A stretch of 64,000 nucleotides of DNA, from NCBI GenBank assembly GCA_963669265.1, contig OY769916.1, forward strand, positions 1,798,001-1,862,000, written 5' to 3'. Of this stretch, positions 41,949 through 51,389 are shown one piece after another (position 1 is the first letter of the stretch; each line of letters starts with the position of its first letter). The stretch comes from SZUA-547 sp963669265 (GTDB taxonomy: Bacteria > Pseudomonadota > Alphaproteobacteria > Rhodobacterales > Rhodobacteraceae). Position numbers and translations under genes: made by a program. The notes beneath the pieces are model-generated. The model saw only the letters and a program-made list of their open reading frames with translations. It made no database searches and had not been told where the DNA came from.

Positions 41949-43160
41949 ATGCCGGACGATCTGTTGCTGACCAACGTTACACTGGCGACGATGACGCCGG
42001 GCGGCGCGCCGTATGGGCTGATCGAAGACGGCGCCGTCGCTCTCAGCAGTGGCCGGATCGACTGGGCGGGCGCGGCGGTCGAGCGCCCGGACGCCTACGA
42101 TGTTTGGAAGACGCGCGATCTGGGCGGCCGCCTCGTCACGCCGGCGTTGATCGATTGCCATACGCATATCGTGTTCGGCGGCGACCGGGCGCGCGAATTT
42201 GAGATGCGGCTGAAAGGCGCCTCTTATGCGGAGATCGCCCGCGCAGGAGGCGGCATCGTATCCACTGTCAAGGCCACTCGAGCAGCGGATGAAGAGGCGC
42301 TGCTCGCAGGCGCGTTGCCCCGAGTCGACGCGCTGATCGCCGAAGGCGTCGCGACGATTGAAATCAAATCTGGCTACGGGCTCGACATCGAAACCGAGCT
42401 CAGGATGTTGCGAGTCGCACGCCACATCGCCGAAGCGCGGCCAGTTCGGGTTCGGACCAGTTTTCTCGGCGCCCATGCGGTTCCGCCAGAATTCGCCGGA
42501 CGCCCTGACGCCTATATCGATGAAGTCTGCATTCCCGCACTCGAGGCGGCGCATGAGGCTGGCCTCGCTGACGCCGTCGATGGATTCTGCGAGGGGATCG
42601 CCTTCTCGACAGTGCAGATTGGTCGGGTATTTGATCGCGCCAAGGCGTTGAGACTGCCAGTGAAGCTGCACGCCGAGCAACTCTCGAACCTCGGCGGCGC
42701 GGCGCTGGCGGCCTCCTATGGCGCAATGTCGGCGGACCACCTCGAATATCTGGATGGCCCGAGCGTGGATGCGATGGCGTGGGCGGACTCAGTTGCGGTG
42801 TTGTTGCCAGGCGCCTTCTACACGCTGCGCGAGACCAAGCTTCCGCCAATAGACCTGCTGCGGAAGGCGGAAGTTCCCATTGCCATTGCCACCGACTGCA
42901 ACCCGGGTTCGGCGCCGCTTTCCTCACTGCTGATGGCGATGAACATGGCCTGCACTTTGTTCAGATTGACGCCGGAGGAAGCGCTGGCCGGCTCAACGCG
43001 CGCCGCAGCGCAGGCTCTTGGCCTGACGGACGCAGGTGTGATCGCGCCGGGGATGCGCGCGGATATCGCCATCTGGGACGTGGCGCATCCGGCCGAGCTT
43101 TCCTATCGGATCGGCTTCAATCCATTGCACGAGCGCTTGTTCGCAGGAGGCGAGGCGTGA
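41949..43160 (+). CDS. hutI: Imidazolonepropionase
   Basis: The 403-residue zinc amidohydrolase has DCHTHIVFGGDR, KLHAEQL and ATDCNPGSAPL, and hydrolyses 4-imidazolone-5-propionate to formiminoglutamate (third step). Two starts are possible. The ATG at 41949 has GGAAGA 4 nt upstream and gives the family's usual length. The ATG at 41931 adds six residues and has no ribosome site. It is the first gene of the plus-strand hut operon and overlaps hutG by 4 bp. Confidence 0.96.
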   Translation: MPDDLLLTNVTLATMTPGGAPYGLIEDGAVALSSGRIDWAGAAVERPDAYDVWKTRDLGGRLVTPALIDCHTHIVFGGDRAREFEMRLKGASYAEIARAGGGIVSTVKATRAADEEALLAGALPRVDALIAEGVATIEIKSGYGLDIETELRMLRVARHIAEARPVRVRTSFLGAHAVPPEFAGRPDAYIDEVCIPALEAAHEAGLADAVDGFCEGIAFSTVQIGRVFDRAKALRLPVKLHAEQLSNLGGAALAASYGAMSADHLEYLDGPSVDAMAWADSVAVLLPGAFYTLRETKLPPIDLLRKAEVPIAIATDCNPGSAPLSSLLMAMNMACTLFRLTPEEALAGSTRAAAQALGLTDAGVIAPGMRADIAIWDVAHPAELSYRIGFNPLHERLFAGGEA

Positions 43161-43963
43161 GCGGTCCGGTTGAAGTCGTTGAGCGCGATGGGCCAATCAT
43201 CCTGGGTCTGCCGCACACGGGGACGGATCTGCCCGAGGAGGTCGCATCTGCGCTCAATGATGAAGGGCAGGCGCTGCGCGACACCGACTGGCATGTGGAC
43301 CGGCTCTATGACGGGCTCTTGCCCGGTGCGACCACAGTGCGGGCGACCTTCCACCGCTACGTGATCGACGCCAACCGCGATCCTTCTGGCGAAAGTCTCT
43401 ATCCCGGGCGGAATACAACCGGCCTATGCCCTGAAATCAATTTTGACGGTCAGCCGATCTGGAAGGAAGGCGCAGCGCCGGACGCTAGGGAGGTGGATCG
43501 TCGCCGTGCGACCTTTCACACGGCTTATCACGCCGCGCTCTCCGCGCAGATCCAACGGGTGCGCGCTCAGCACGGCGTCGCGGTGCTTTATGACTGCCAC
43601 TCGATCCGTTCGCGCATTCCTTTCCTCTTTGACGGCGTGCTGCCCGACTTCAATATCGGGGATAATTTCGGCGCGACCTGCGCGCCCTCGATCACCGCCG
43701 CCGTCGCGGAGATCTGTGAAGCGGCGGACGGCTACTCGAACGTGATCAACGGCCGGTTCAAAGGCGGCTGGACCACCCGCCATTGCGGCAAGCCCTCCGA
43801 CGGCGTCCACGCCATCCAGATGGAGTTAGCCCAATCGACCCATTTGGAGACCGAAGCCCCGCCCTTCGCCTATTCCCAGGCGCGCGCCCAGCGCCTCCGC
43901 CCGCATCTCACGGAAATTCTGGCCCGGATCGAGCGGCTCGCGCTCTCCGGCGGCCTCGCATGA
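43157..43963 (+). CDS. hutG: N-formylglutamate deformylase
   Basis: The 268-residue protein has the N-formylglutamate amidohydrolase motifs GLPHTGTDLP, RDTDWHVD, DANRDPSG and YDCHSIRSRIP, with likely metal ligands in the last. HutG releases formate and glutamate, which completes the pathway begun by HutH. The start is the GTG at 43157, overlapping the hutI stop, with a strong CAGGAGG site upstream. Much longer in-frame extensions into hutI are an artefact of the overlap. Confidence 0.95.
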   Translation: MSGPVEVVERDGPIILGLPHTGTDLPEEVASALNDEGQALRDTDWHVDRLYDGLLPGATTVRATFHRYVIDANRDPSGESLYPGRNTTGLCPEINFDGQPIWKEGAAPDAREVDRRRATFHTAYHAALSAQIQRVRAQHGVAVLYDCHSIRSRIPFLFDGVLPDFNIGDNFGATCAPSITAAVAEICEAADGYSNVINGRFKGGWTTRHCGKPSDGVHAIQMELAQSTHLETEAPPFAYSQARAQRLRPHLTEILARIERLALSGGLA

Positions 43964-43975
43964 CAGGAGAGATCG

Positions 43976-45649
43976 ATGACCAACCCCCGCCACAATCTCC
44001 GCGATGTCTATCCGCCCACCGGCCCTGAGATCACCGCCAAAAGCTGGCTGACCGAGGCGCCGATGCGGATGCTGATGAACAACCTGCATCCGGACGTCGC
44101 CGAGAACCCGCATGAACTGGTGGTCTATGGCGGCATCGGCCGCGCCGCCCGCACCTGGGAGGATTTCGACCGCATCGCCGCCACGCTGAAGACCCTGGAG
44201 GAGGACGAGACGCTGGTGGTGCAATCCGGTAAGCCGGTCGGCGTGTTTCGCACCCATGCGGACGCGCCGCGCGTGCTGATCGCCAATTCGAACCTTGTGC
44301 CACACTGGGCGACCTGGGACCATTTCAACGAGCTCGACCGTAAGGGCCTTGCCATGTACGGCCAGATGACCGCCGGGTCGTGGATCTATATCGGCAGCCA
44401 GGGCATCGTGCAGGGCACCTATGAGACCTTCGTCGAGGCGGGCCGCCAGCACTATGGCGGCGACCTGACAGGCAAATGGATCCTGACCGCCGGGCTCGGC
44501 GGCATGGGCGGGGCGCAGCCGCTGGCGGCGGTGATGGCGGGGGCATGCTGCCTTGCTGTCGAGTGCAACCCGGACTCGATCGATTTCCGCTTGCGCACCC
44601 GCTATCTGGACGAGAAAGCCGAAACGCTGGACGAGGCGCTGGAGATGATCGAGCGCTGGACCGTGGCGGGCGAGGCGAAATCGGTGGGTCTGCTGGGCAA
44701 CGCCGCCGACATCTTTCCCGAGTTGGTCGCGCGCGGCGTGAACCCCGACATCGTCACCGACCAGACCTCGGCGCATGACCCCATTAACGGTTATTTGCCA
44801 CAGGGCTGGACCATGGGCGAGTGGCGCGCCAAGCGCGAAAGCGACCCGAAAGCGGTCGAGAAAGCGGCCCGCGCCTCGATGAAGGTGCACGTCGCCGCAA
44901 TGGTCGAGTTTTGGAACCGTGGCGTGCCCACGCTCGATTACGGCAACAATATCCGGCAGGTGGCGCTGGAAGAGGGGCTGGAGGACGCCTTCGCCTTCCC
45001 CGGCTTCGTGCCCGCCTATATCCGCCCGCTTTTCTGCCGCGGCGTCGGGCCATTCCGCTGGTGCGCGCTCTCGGGCGATCCCGAGGATATCTACAAGACC
45101 GACGCCAAGGTGAAGGAGCTGATGCCGGAAGACGCGCATTTGCACAACTGGCTCGATATGGCGCGAGAGCGGATCAGCTTTCAGGGCCTGCCCGCACGGA
45201 TCTGCTGGGTGGGCCTGGGCGATCGCCACCGATTAGGCCTTGCTTTCAATGAGATGGTGGCCTCAGGCGAGTTGAAGGCGCCGGTCGTGATCGGGCGCGA
45301 TCACCTCGACTCGGGCTCGGTCGCCAGCCCCAACCGTGAGACCGAGGCGATGAAGGACGGCTCGGACGCCGTTTCAGACTGGCCGCTTCTGAACGCGCTC
45401 CTGAATTGCGCCAGCGGCGCCACCTGGGTCTCGCTTCACCATGGCGGCGGCGTGGGCATGGGATTTAGTCAGCATTCAGGCATGGTCATCTGCTGCGACG
45501 GCACGCCCGAGGCTGCGCAGCGCATTGAGCGGGTGCTCTGGAACGACCCGGCGACCGGCGTCATGCGCCACGCCGACGCGGGATATGACATCGCCCTCGA
45601 CTGCGCGAAGGAACACGAGCTGCGGCTGCCCGGCATTTTGGGGAACTAA
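43976..45649 (+). CDS. hutU: Urocanate hydratase
   Basis: The 557-residue product has family-typical length and motifs: YGGIGRAARTWEDFD, QGIVQGTYETF, the NAD-binding GGMGGAQPLA, and FCRGVGPFRWCALSGDPEDIY with the catalytic-region Cys. It adds water to urocanate to make imidazolonepropionate (second step) using tightly bound NAD as electrophile. The ATG at 43976 has AGGAGAG upstream, 12 bp after hutG. It precedes the TRAP genes by 40 bp. Confidence 0.97.
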   Translation: MTNPRHNLRDVYPPTGPEITAKSWLTEAPMRMLMNNLHPDVAENPHELVVYGGIGRAARTWEDFDRIAATLKTLEEDETLVVQSGKPVGVFRTHADAPRVLIANSNLVPHWATWDHFNELDRKGLAMYGQMTAGSWIYIGSQGIVQGTYETFVEAGRQHYGGDLTGKWILTAGLGGMGGAQPLAAVMAGACCLAVECNPDSIDFRLRTRYLDEKAETLDEALEMIERWTVAGEAKSVGLLGNAADIFPELVARGVNPDIVTDQTSAHDPINGYLPQGWTMGEWRAKRESDPKAVEKAARASMKVHVAAMVEFWNRGVPTLDYGNNIRQVALEEGLEDAFAFPGFVPAYIRPLFCRGVGPFRWCALSGDPEDIYKTDAKVKELMPEDAHLHNWLDMARERISFQGLPARICWVGLGDRHRLGLAFNEMVASGELKAPVVIGRDHLDSGSVASPNRETEAMKDGSDAVSDWPLLNALLNCASGATWVSLHHGGGVGMGFSQHSGMVICCDGTPEAAQRIERVLWNDPATGVMRHADAGYDIALDCAKEHELRLPGILGN

Positions 45650-45689
45650 GACATACACCGACACGGGAACAACAGAGGAGGACAACCAA

Positions 45690-46775
45690 ATGAAAAGACG
45701 CGATTTCCTAGCCGCTACTGCGGTGACAGCGGCCGCCGCGCCGCTCGCCGCTCCAGCGATCGCCCAGGATGTGCGGCAGTGGAAGATGGTCACCGCCTGG
45801 CCGAAAAACCTGCCTGGGCCGGGCGTCGCCGCGCAGATGCTGGCCGACCGGATCACCGCGCTTTCAGGTGGCCGGATCGAGGTCAAACTCTACGCAGCGG
45901 GCGAGATCGTGCCGGGGCGGGGTGTGTTCGATGCGGTGTCCGAGGGCACGGCGGAACTCTATCATGCGGTGCCCGCGTATTGGGGCTCCAAATCCAAGGG
46001 CATTCTTCTCTTCGGCTCGCAACCTTTCGGTCTTCGCGCCGATGAGCAGGTCGGCTGGCTGACCCATGGTGGCGGGCAGGCGCTCTATGACGAGATGTAC
46101 GCGCGGTTCGGGCTTAAACCGTTCCTCTGCGGCAATTCCGGCCCTCAATGGGCGGGCTGGTTCCGTACGGAGATCAACTCCGCCGACGATCTGCGCGGCT
46201 TGCGCTACCGCACCACCGGCCTCGCATCCGAAATGGCGTCGAAGCTCGGCATGTCGGTGCAGGCGATGGGCGGGCGCGACATGTTCCAGGCGTTGCAGTC
46301 GGGCGCGCTGGACGCCGGGGAGTTTATTGGCCCATGGACCGACAGCGCGCTCGGTTATTATCAGATCTCGAAGAATTACTACTGGCCGGGCGTGGGCGAG
46401 CCGTCCTCGGCTGAGGAATGCGCGGTCAACGCTGACGCATATGCGGACTTGCCTGACGACTTGAAGGCCGCCGTCGCGCTGGCCTGCGAGAGTCTCTACA
46501 ACCCGGTCTGGACCGAATACACGACCAAGCATGCGTTGGCGCTGCAGAAACTCGTCGCCGATGAAGGCGTACAGGTGAAAAAGCTGCCTGACGACGTGAT
46601 CGTCGCGCTCGGCAACGCCGCGGGCGAAGTAATAACTGAGCTTCGCGAAGACGATGATGAACTGGTGAAGCGCATCACTGAGAGCTTCCTGACGTATCGC
46701 ACCTCGATCTCGGACTACATGGTCTACGCCGACAACGGGCAGATGAACGCCCGGGCGCTCGACTACACGTACTGA
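45690..46775 (+). CDS. TRAP transporter periplasmic binding protein (DctP), hut locus
   Basis: The 361-residue product has a Tat-type signal (MKRRDFLAATAV, cleavage near AIAQ) and a DctP fold with LRGLRYRTTGLASEMASKLG and RDMFQALQSGALDAGEF. It starts at the ATG at 45690 with GAGGAGGA upstream. Longer frames reaching into hutU are shadows. Because it sits between hutU and hutH, its ligand is probably histidine, urocanate or another imidazole compound (inference). Related proteins bind mono- or dicarboxylates. Tat export fits proteins that fold before transport. Confidence 0.93.
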   Translation: MKRRDFLAATAVTAAAAPLAAPAIAQDVRQWKMVTAWPKNLPGPGVAAQMLADRITALSGGRIEVKLYAAGEIVPGRGVFDAVSEGTAELYHAVPAYWGSKSKGILLFGSQPFGLRADEQVGWLTHGGGQALYDEMYARFGLKPFLCGNSGPQWAGWFRTEINSADDLRGLRYRTTGLASEMASKLGMSVQAMGGRDMFQALQSGALDAGEFIGPWTDSALGYYQISKNYYWPGVGEPSSAEECAVNADAYADLPDDLKAAVALACESLYNPVWTEYTTKHALALQKLVADEGVQVKKLPDDVIVALGNAAGEVITELREDDDELVKRITESFLTYRTSISDYMVYADNGQMNARALDYTY

Positions 46776-46831
46776 AAGCCAACCGCCGGCGCCCCGTGGA
46801 CTGGGCGCCGGCGCAAGCTCCGGAGCCCGCC

Positions 46832-47335
46832 ATGATCCGCTTCGCCGAGCATCTCGACGCGATTAACCGCCGGGTCGGCATGACCGTGCGCTGGCTGGCG
46901 CTGTTTATGGTGCTGGCGCAATTCGTGATCGTGCTCTTGCGCTACGTCTTTGGCGTCAGCTTCGTCTGGGCGACAGAAAGCGTGCTCTATCTGCATGGCG
47001 CGCTGTTCATGCTCGGCGCGGGATACACGCTGCTGGTGGACGAGCATGTCCGCGTCGACATCTTTTACGCCAAGCAGAGCCCGCGAGGCCAAGCTCTGAC
47101 CAATGTTCTCGGGCACGTCTTTCTGCTGATGCCCTCGATGATTGTCCTGCTTGTCTATTCCTGGCCCTCGGTGCGCAACGCCTGGGCGGTGCTGGAGGGG
47201 CCGGTGTCGGTCGGCGGAATCCCTGCTTCCTTCCTATTGAAGTCGCTGATCCCCGCGTTTTGTATTCTGATCATCGTGCAGGCGCTGGCCTGCCTGATCC
47301 GAGATCTGATCCGCCTGAACGCGGAGCGCACCTGA
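46832..47335 (+). CDS. TRAP transporter small permease (DctQ)
   Basis: The 167-residue membrane protein has four hydrophobic segments (WLALFMVLAQFVIVLLRYVFG, LYLHGALFMLGAGYTLLV, VFLLMPSMIVLLVYSW, FLLKSLIPAFCILIIVQALA) as expected for DctQ. The ATG at 46832 (MIRFAEHLD) has CGGAG upstream; the alternative at 46796 adds a Pro/Ala-rich lead. It is followed by the large subunit after one base, so translation is coupled. Confidence 0.93.
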   Translation: MIRFAEHLDAINRRVGMTVRWLALFMVLAQFVIVLLRYVFGVSFVWATESVLYLHGALFMLGAGYTLLVDEHVRVDIFYAKQSPRGQALTNVLGHVFLLMPSMIVLLVYSWPSVRNAWAVLEGPVSVGGIPASFLLKSLIPAFCILIIVQALACLIRDLIRLNAERT

Positions 47336-47336
47336 G

Positions 47337-48881
47337 ATGCCGCTCGACCTCTTGATGATCGCAGCGCTGATCGGCGGAATTCTGATTGGCTACCCGGTCT
47401 CGTTCACCATCGCCGGGGTCGCCACCGCCTTTGCGCTGATCGGCTGGACGATGGGCGTGTTCGACATGGCCCTGATGGGCGCGCTTGGCCAACGTGTGTT
47501 TGGGCTGCTTACGAACCAAGTGCTGATCGCCATCCCGCTGTTCGTCTTCATGGGCGTGGTGCTGGAGAAGAGCAGGATCGCCGAGGATCTGCTGCAAACC
47601 ATGGGCCGTCTGTTTGGCTCGCTGCGCGGCGGGCTTGGTATCTCTGTCGTGCTCGTGGGCGCGCTGCTCGCCGCCTCCACCGGCATTGTCGGCGCCACGG
47701 TGATCGCGATGGGGATGATCGCGCTGCCGACTATGCTGCGAAACGGATATGATCCACGACTGGCGTCTGGTCTCGTCTGCACGTCTGGAACGCTGGGGCA
47801 GATCATCCCGCCCTCGACTCTGCTGATTATCCTCTCCGACGTGATCTCGAACGCCTATCAACAGGCGCAGTTCGCCCAGGGTAAATTCACCGTCGAGACG
47901 ATCTCGGTCGGGCAAATCTTCGCCGCCGCCCTCTTCCCAGGCTTGCTACTGGTGGCGATCTATATCGTCTATCTCGTCGTGCGCGCCTGGGCGTTCCCCA
48001 ATGACGCCCCCGCGATGGCCAAGCCCGACGTGATGCCGTCGCGCCGGGCCGTGCTGAACGTGATCCTGCCGCCAATTCTACTCATCGTCGCCGTACTGGG
48101 CGCGATCCTCGGTGGAGTTGCGACGCCGACGGAGGCGGCCTCTGTCGGCGCGACCGGGGCGCTCATGATGGCCGGGCTCAGACTTGGCGCCACGCCAAAG
48201 CTGATCCTTGCGGGCGCTGCTGCGATCCTGATCCTAGCCGTGGTCGCGGGCGTCGCGCCGGTGCGGCTGCAGCGGACGGACGCGGGCGCGCTCGACTGGA
48301 CGCTCGGCGGGCTCTACGCCGCGGCGGCTCTCTTGGGCCTCTCAGCGGTGGCGGCGGCGATCCGGAAGGCGTTGTCCGAAGGGATCATGAAGCCCGCGCT
48401 GACCTCCACTATGACCGTCACCGCGATGATCTTCGCCACGATCCTGACCGCCAGCATCTTCTCGCTGGTCTTCGTCGGCCTCGGCGGCGACGAGCGGATC
48501 GAGGCGATCCTGACCGCGATGCCGGGCGGGCCGACCGGGGCGCTGATCTTCTCGATGGCGCTGATCTTCGTGCTCGGGTTTTTCATGGATTTCGTCGAGA
48601 TCACCGTGATCGTGCTGCCGCTGGTCGCGCCAGTGCTGATCGTGATGGGGCACGACCCGATCTGGCTGGCGATCCTGATCGCGATCAACCTGCAGACCTC
48701 GTTCCTGACCCCGCCTTTTGGTTTCTCGCTGTTTTATTTGCGTGGCGCGGCGCCGAAAGAGATCACGACGGGACAGATCTACGCCGGGGTGGCGCCCTTT
48801 ATCGCGCTGCAATTCGTCGCCGTGACAGTGATCTGGTTCCTACCGGGCATCGCTACCTGGCTGCAGGCGCAGCTGTTTTAG
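47337..48881 (+). CDS. TRAP transporter large permease (DctM)
   Basis: The 514-residue DctM subunit has about 12-14 membrane helices with typical blocks: GYPVSFTIAG, IPLFVFMGVVLEKS, VGALLAASTGIVGATVIAMG and TPPFGFSLFYL. It is longer than the usual 430 residues because of an extra stretch at about 285-345, with two hydrophobic segments and a hydrophilic link (RLQRTDAGALDW). Long DctM variants of this sort occur in roseobacters. It drives sodium-coupled uptake together with DctP and DctQ. Placement inside the hut operon suggests co-induction by the pathway inducer. Confidence 0.94.
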   Translation: MPLDLLMIAALIGGILIGYPVSFTIAGVATAFALIGWTMGVFDMALMGALGQRVFGLLTNQVLIAIPLFVFMGVVLEKSRIAEDLLQTMGRLFGSLRGGLGISVVLVGALLAASTGIVGATVIAMGMIALPTMLRNGYDPRLASGLVCTSGTLGQIIPPSTLLIILSDVISNAYQQAQFAQGKFTVETISVGQIFAAALFPGLLLVAIYIVYLVVRAWAFPNDAPAMAKPDVMPSRRAVLNVILPPILLIVAVLGAILGGVATPTEAASVGATGALMMAGLRLGATPKLILAGAAAILILAVVAGVAPVRLQRTDAGALDWTLGGLYAAAALLGLSAVAAAIRKALSEGIMKPALTSTMTVTAMIFATILTASIFSLVFVGLGGDERIEAILTAMPGGPTGALIFSMALIFVLGFFMDFVEITVIVLPLVAPVLIVMGHDPIWLAILIAINLQTSFLTPPFGFSLFYLRGAAPKEITTGQIYAGVAPFIALQFVAVTVIWFLPGIATWLQAQLF

Positions 48882-48908
48882 GCTCTAGAGCGCTCAAGGA
48901 GACTCGAA

Positions 48909-50459
48909 ATGAAAACGATCACTTTGACGCCTGGCGATGCAGGCCTCGCCGATCTCGAACGCCTTTATCGCGATCAGGCGGCGGCGCGGCTCGACCCCTC
49001 GGCGCGGCCGGGCGTGGAGCAGGCCGCGGCGCTGGTGGCGCGAGCGGCGGCGGGCGACGCGCCCGTCTATGGCGTCAACACCGGCTTTGGCAAGCTCGCT
49101 TCAATCAAGATCGCGGCCGAAGACACCGAGACGCTGCAGCGCAATCTGGTTCTTTCGCATTGCTGTGGCGTTGGGGATCCGACCGAGGCCGAGATCGTAC
49201 GCCTGATGATGGCGCTGAAACTCTTGTCGCTTGGCCGTGGAGCCTCGGGCGTCAGGTGGCAGGTGATCCAACTGATCGAGGGTCTGCTTGAGCGAGGCGT
49301 GACGCCAGTGGTCCCGGCGCAGGGCTCGGTTGGCGCGTCGGGCGATTTGGCCCCGCTGGCGCATATGGCGGCGGTGCTGATCGGCGAGGGAGAGGCCGAG
49401 ATCGGGGGTGAGGTTTTGAGCGGCGCTGAAGCGCTGCATCATGCGGATCTGTCACCGGTGACGCTGACCGCAAAGGAGGGGTTGGCGCTGATCAACGGCA
49501 CGCAATTCTCCACCGCTTACGCGTTGGCCGGTCTGTTCGACGCGTTCCGGAACGCTGAAGCGGCGCTGGTCACATCAGCTCTATCAACGGATGCGATCAT
49601 GGGATCCACCGCGCCACTGACGCCTGAAATTCACGAGTTCCGTGGCCACAAAGGCCAGATACTCGCCGCCCAGATCATGCGCGACCTGCTGGCCGGGTCC
49701 GAGATCCGCGAGAGCCATCGCGAGGGCGACAGCCGCGTGCAGGATCCCTACTGCGTGCGCTGCCAGCCGCAGGTGACAGGAGCGGCGCTCGACTTGCTCT
49801 GGCAGGCGGCGCGAACGCTTCAGGTCGAGGCCAACGCGGTCACGGACAATCCGTTGGTGCTGACGGAGGCGGATCGCATCGTCTCCGGCGGCAATTTCCA
49901 TGCGGAGCCGGTCGCCTTCGCCGCCGATCAGATCGCCTTGGCGGTCGCAGAGATCGGCACGATCGCCCAGCGGCGTATTTCGCTGATGGTCGATCCGACG
50001 CTCAGCCACGACTTGCCCGCCTTTCTGGCGCCTGAGCCGGGTCTCAATTCGGGTCTGATGATCGCGGAAGTGACGACAGCGGCGCTGATGAGCGAGAACA
50101 AGCATCTCGCCAATCCATGCAGCACTGACAGCACGCCAACCAGCGCTAATCAGGAGGACCATGTTTCCATGGCCGCCCATGGCGCCCGGCGCCTGGCGAG
50201 GATGAACGCCAACCTCGCGCGCATTCTGGGGGTTGAAGCGATTGCGGCGGCGGCGGGCGTCGAATTCCGCGCGCCGCTTAACACCAGCGCGGTCTTGCGG
50301 TCTGTGATCGCTCGTTTGCGACGCGAGATCGCGCCGCTTCAGGACGATCGCTTTTTGGCGCATGATCTCGAAGCGGCGGCGGAACTGATCCGTTCGGGCG
50401 AGCTGGCGACTGTGGGCGACGTGGGGGGCTTGCCTTGGGCGGCGTCAAAATTCTTTTAG
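48909..50459 (+). CDS. hutH: Histidine ammonia-lyase
   Basis: The 516-residue lyase carries the self-forming MIO prosthetic triad Ala-Ser-Gly in GSVGASGDLAPLAHM (about residues 140-154), plus YGVNTGFG and the active-site QEDHVSMAAHGARRL region. It converts L-histidine to trans-urocanate and ammonia (first step). It ends the plus-strand operon, 27 bp after the TRAP permease, with AAGGAGA before the ATG. The frame and length are normal for the family. Confidence 0.97.
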   Translation: MKTITLTPGDAGLADLERLYRDQAAARLDPSARPGVEQAAALVARAAAGDAPVYGVNTGFGKLASIKIAAEDTETLQRNLVLSHCCGVGDPTEAEIVRLMMALKLLSLGRGASGVRWQVIQLIEGLLERGVTPVVPAQGSVGASGDLAPLAHMAAVLIGEGEAEIGGEVLSGAEALHHADLSPVTLTAKEGLALINGTQFSTAYALAGLFDAFRNAEAALVTSALSTDAIMGSTAPLTPEIHEFRGHKGQILAAQIMRDLLAGSEIRESHREGDSRVQDPYCVRCQPQVTGAALDLLWQAARTLQVEANAVTDNPLVLTEADRIVSGGNFHAEPVAFAADQIALAVAEIGTIAQRRISLMVDPTLSHDLPAFLAPEPGLNSGLMIAEVTTAALMSENKHLANPCSTDSTPTSANQEDHVSMAAHGARRLARMNANLARILGVEAIAAAAGVEFRAPLNTSAVLRSVIARLRREIAPLQDDRFLAHDLEAAAELIRSGELATVGDVGGLPWAASKFF

Positions 50460-51389
50460 TCAACCCCGTCATTTCAAGAACGGGCGCAATGGCACGCCAA
50501 ATGTCCATTGTTGGCGTTCAGCAACCGGTCGCAAGTCCGAGCAATGGGTCCACTCAGGGCCCGAAGCAATCATTCGGAAGATCAGATACCCATGGCCGTT
50601 TCGCGAACCGGGTCGACAAATGAGCGTACTAGTCAGACGACAGCGCCTGAACCAAAGCATACTCTTACTCGCGAAGGCTCGAATCTTGCCATTTGTATTG
50701 TAATTGAACTGGTGCGCATGGCTGTCTTCGAATTCATCAAAGACAAGACGAACCCGGACTACGGCATTCAACTCCGGGATACTTCTCGCCAATCGAATAT
50801 GAAAGGAGCTCTCCTGCACCGCTAACAACCTTTAGCGACCGTCCGTCCATAAGACCGGAGGAACTCCAAATCCGTTGGAACACACACAATGCAGATGGCG
50901 AGACCACGTTCTACCGCCATTGGCCGAATCTGCCGAAGTTCTTTAGCTTTCAAACGGAACGAGGCTCCCAAATCTCGCAACGAAAGACGCGTCCAAGCCA
51001 GTGGGCACGACCGTAATGCACCCAATGGCGTTCGGCGCCTTTGATCCACTTTCAATGTCGCGATCACCGACTCAGCCATAGCCGCCCGCTATGGTCGTCC
51101 AAGCGGTCAGATGCTCCAAAAGCGCGCGCGCCACGTAGCGATCGACTTCTTGCTATTGGGGTTCTCTCGCATCCCAGTTCTAGTCTGGCGCTTATATTTC
51201 TGCGGTGCAGTGTAAATTATTTACAATTTGACACGCTTGCGAGAAAGATAATTTACTATTTTGCCCAATAATTTCAGTAATTTATTGACTGATTGACAAA
51301 CCACCCGATGCTTGAAGCAGATCGACTGGTGAAATGGGCGAGAAAATCGCGCGCGCCGTCCGATCAAAAAATGCTCAGGGAGGGCGATA
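50460..51389. other. 930-bp intergenic region, no supported gene
   Basis: GC content falls and small open frames occur on both strands without ribosome sites or recognisable domains. The segment 50480-50600 looks like decayed repeat DNA. From 51180 on it is AT-rich and should hold the promoter of the downstream binding protein, including the palindrome at 51211-51225. Confidence 0.6.
51211..51225. promoter_or_regulatory. Palindrome upstream of the Liv-type operon
   Basis: TGTAAAT-T-ATTTACA is a perfect dyad 165 bp before the binding-protein start. It is immediately followed by a TTGACA word and AT-rich DNA, so it could be an operator near the promoter. Confidence 0.5.

Noticed and set aside
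50822..51079. An 85-codon minus-strand frame in the intergenic gap
   Set aside because: No ribosome site or recognisable domain was found, and it overlaps other short frames on the opposite strand.
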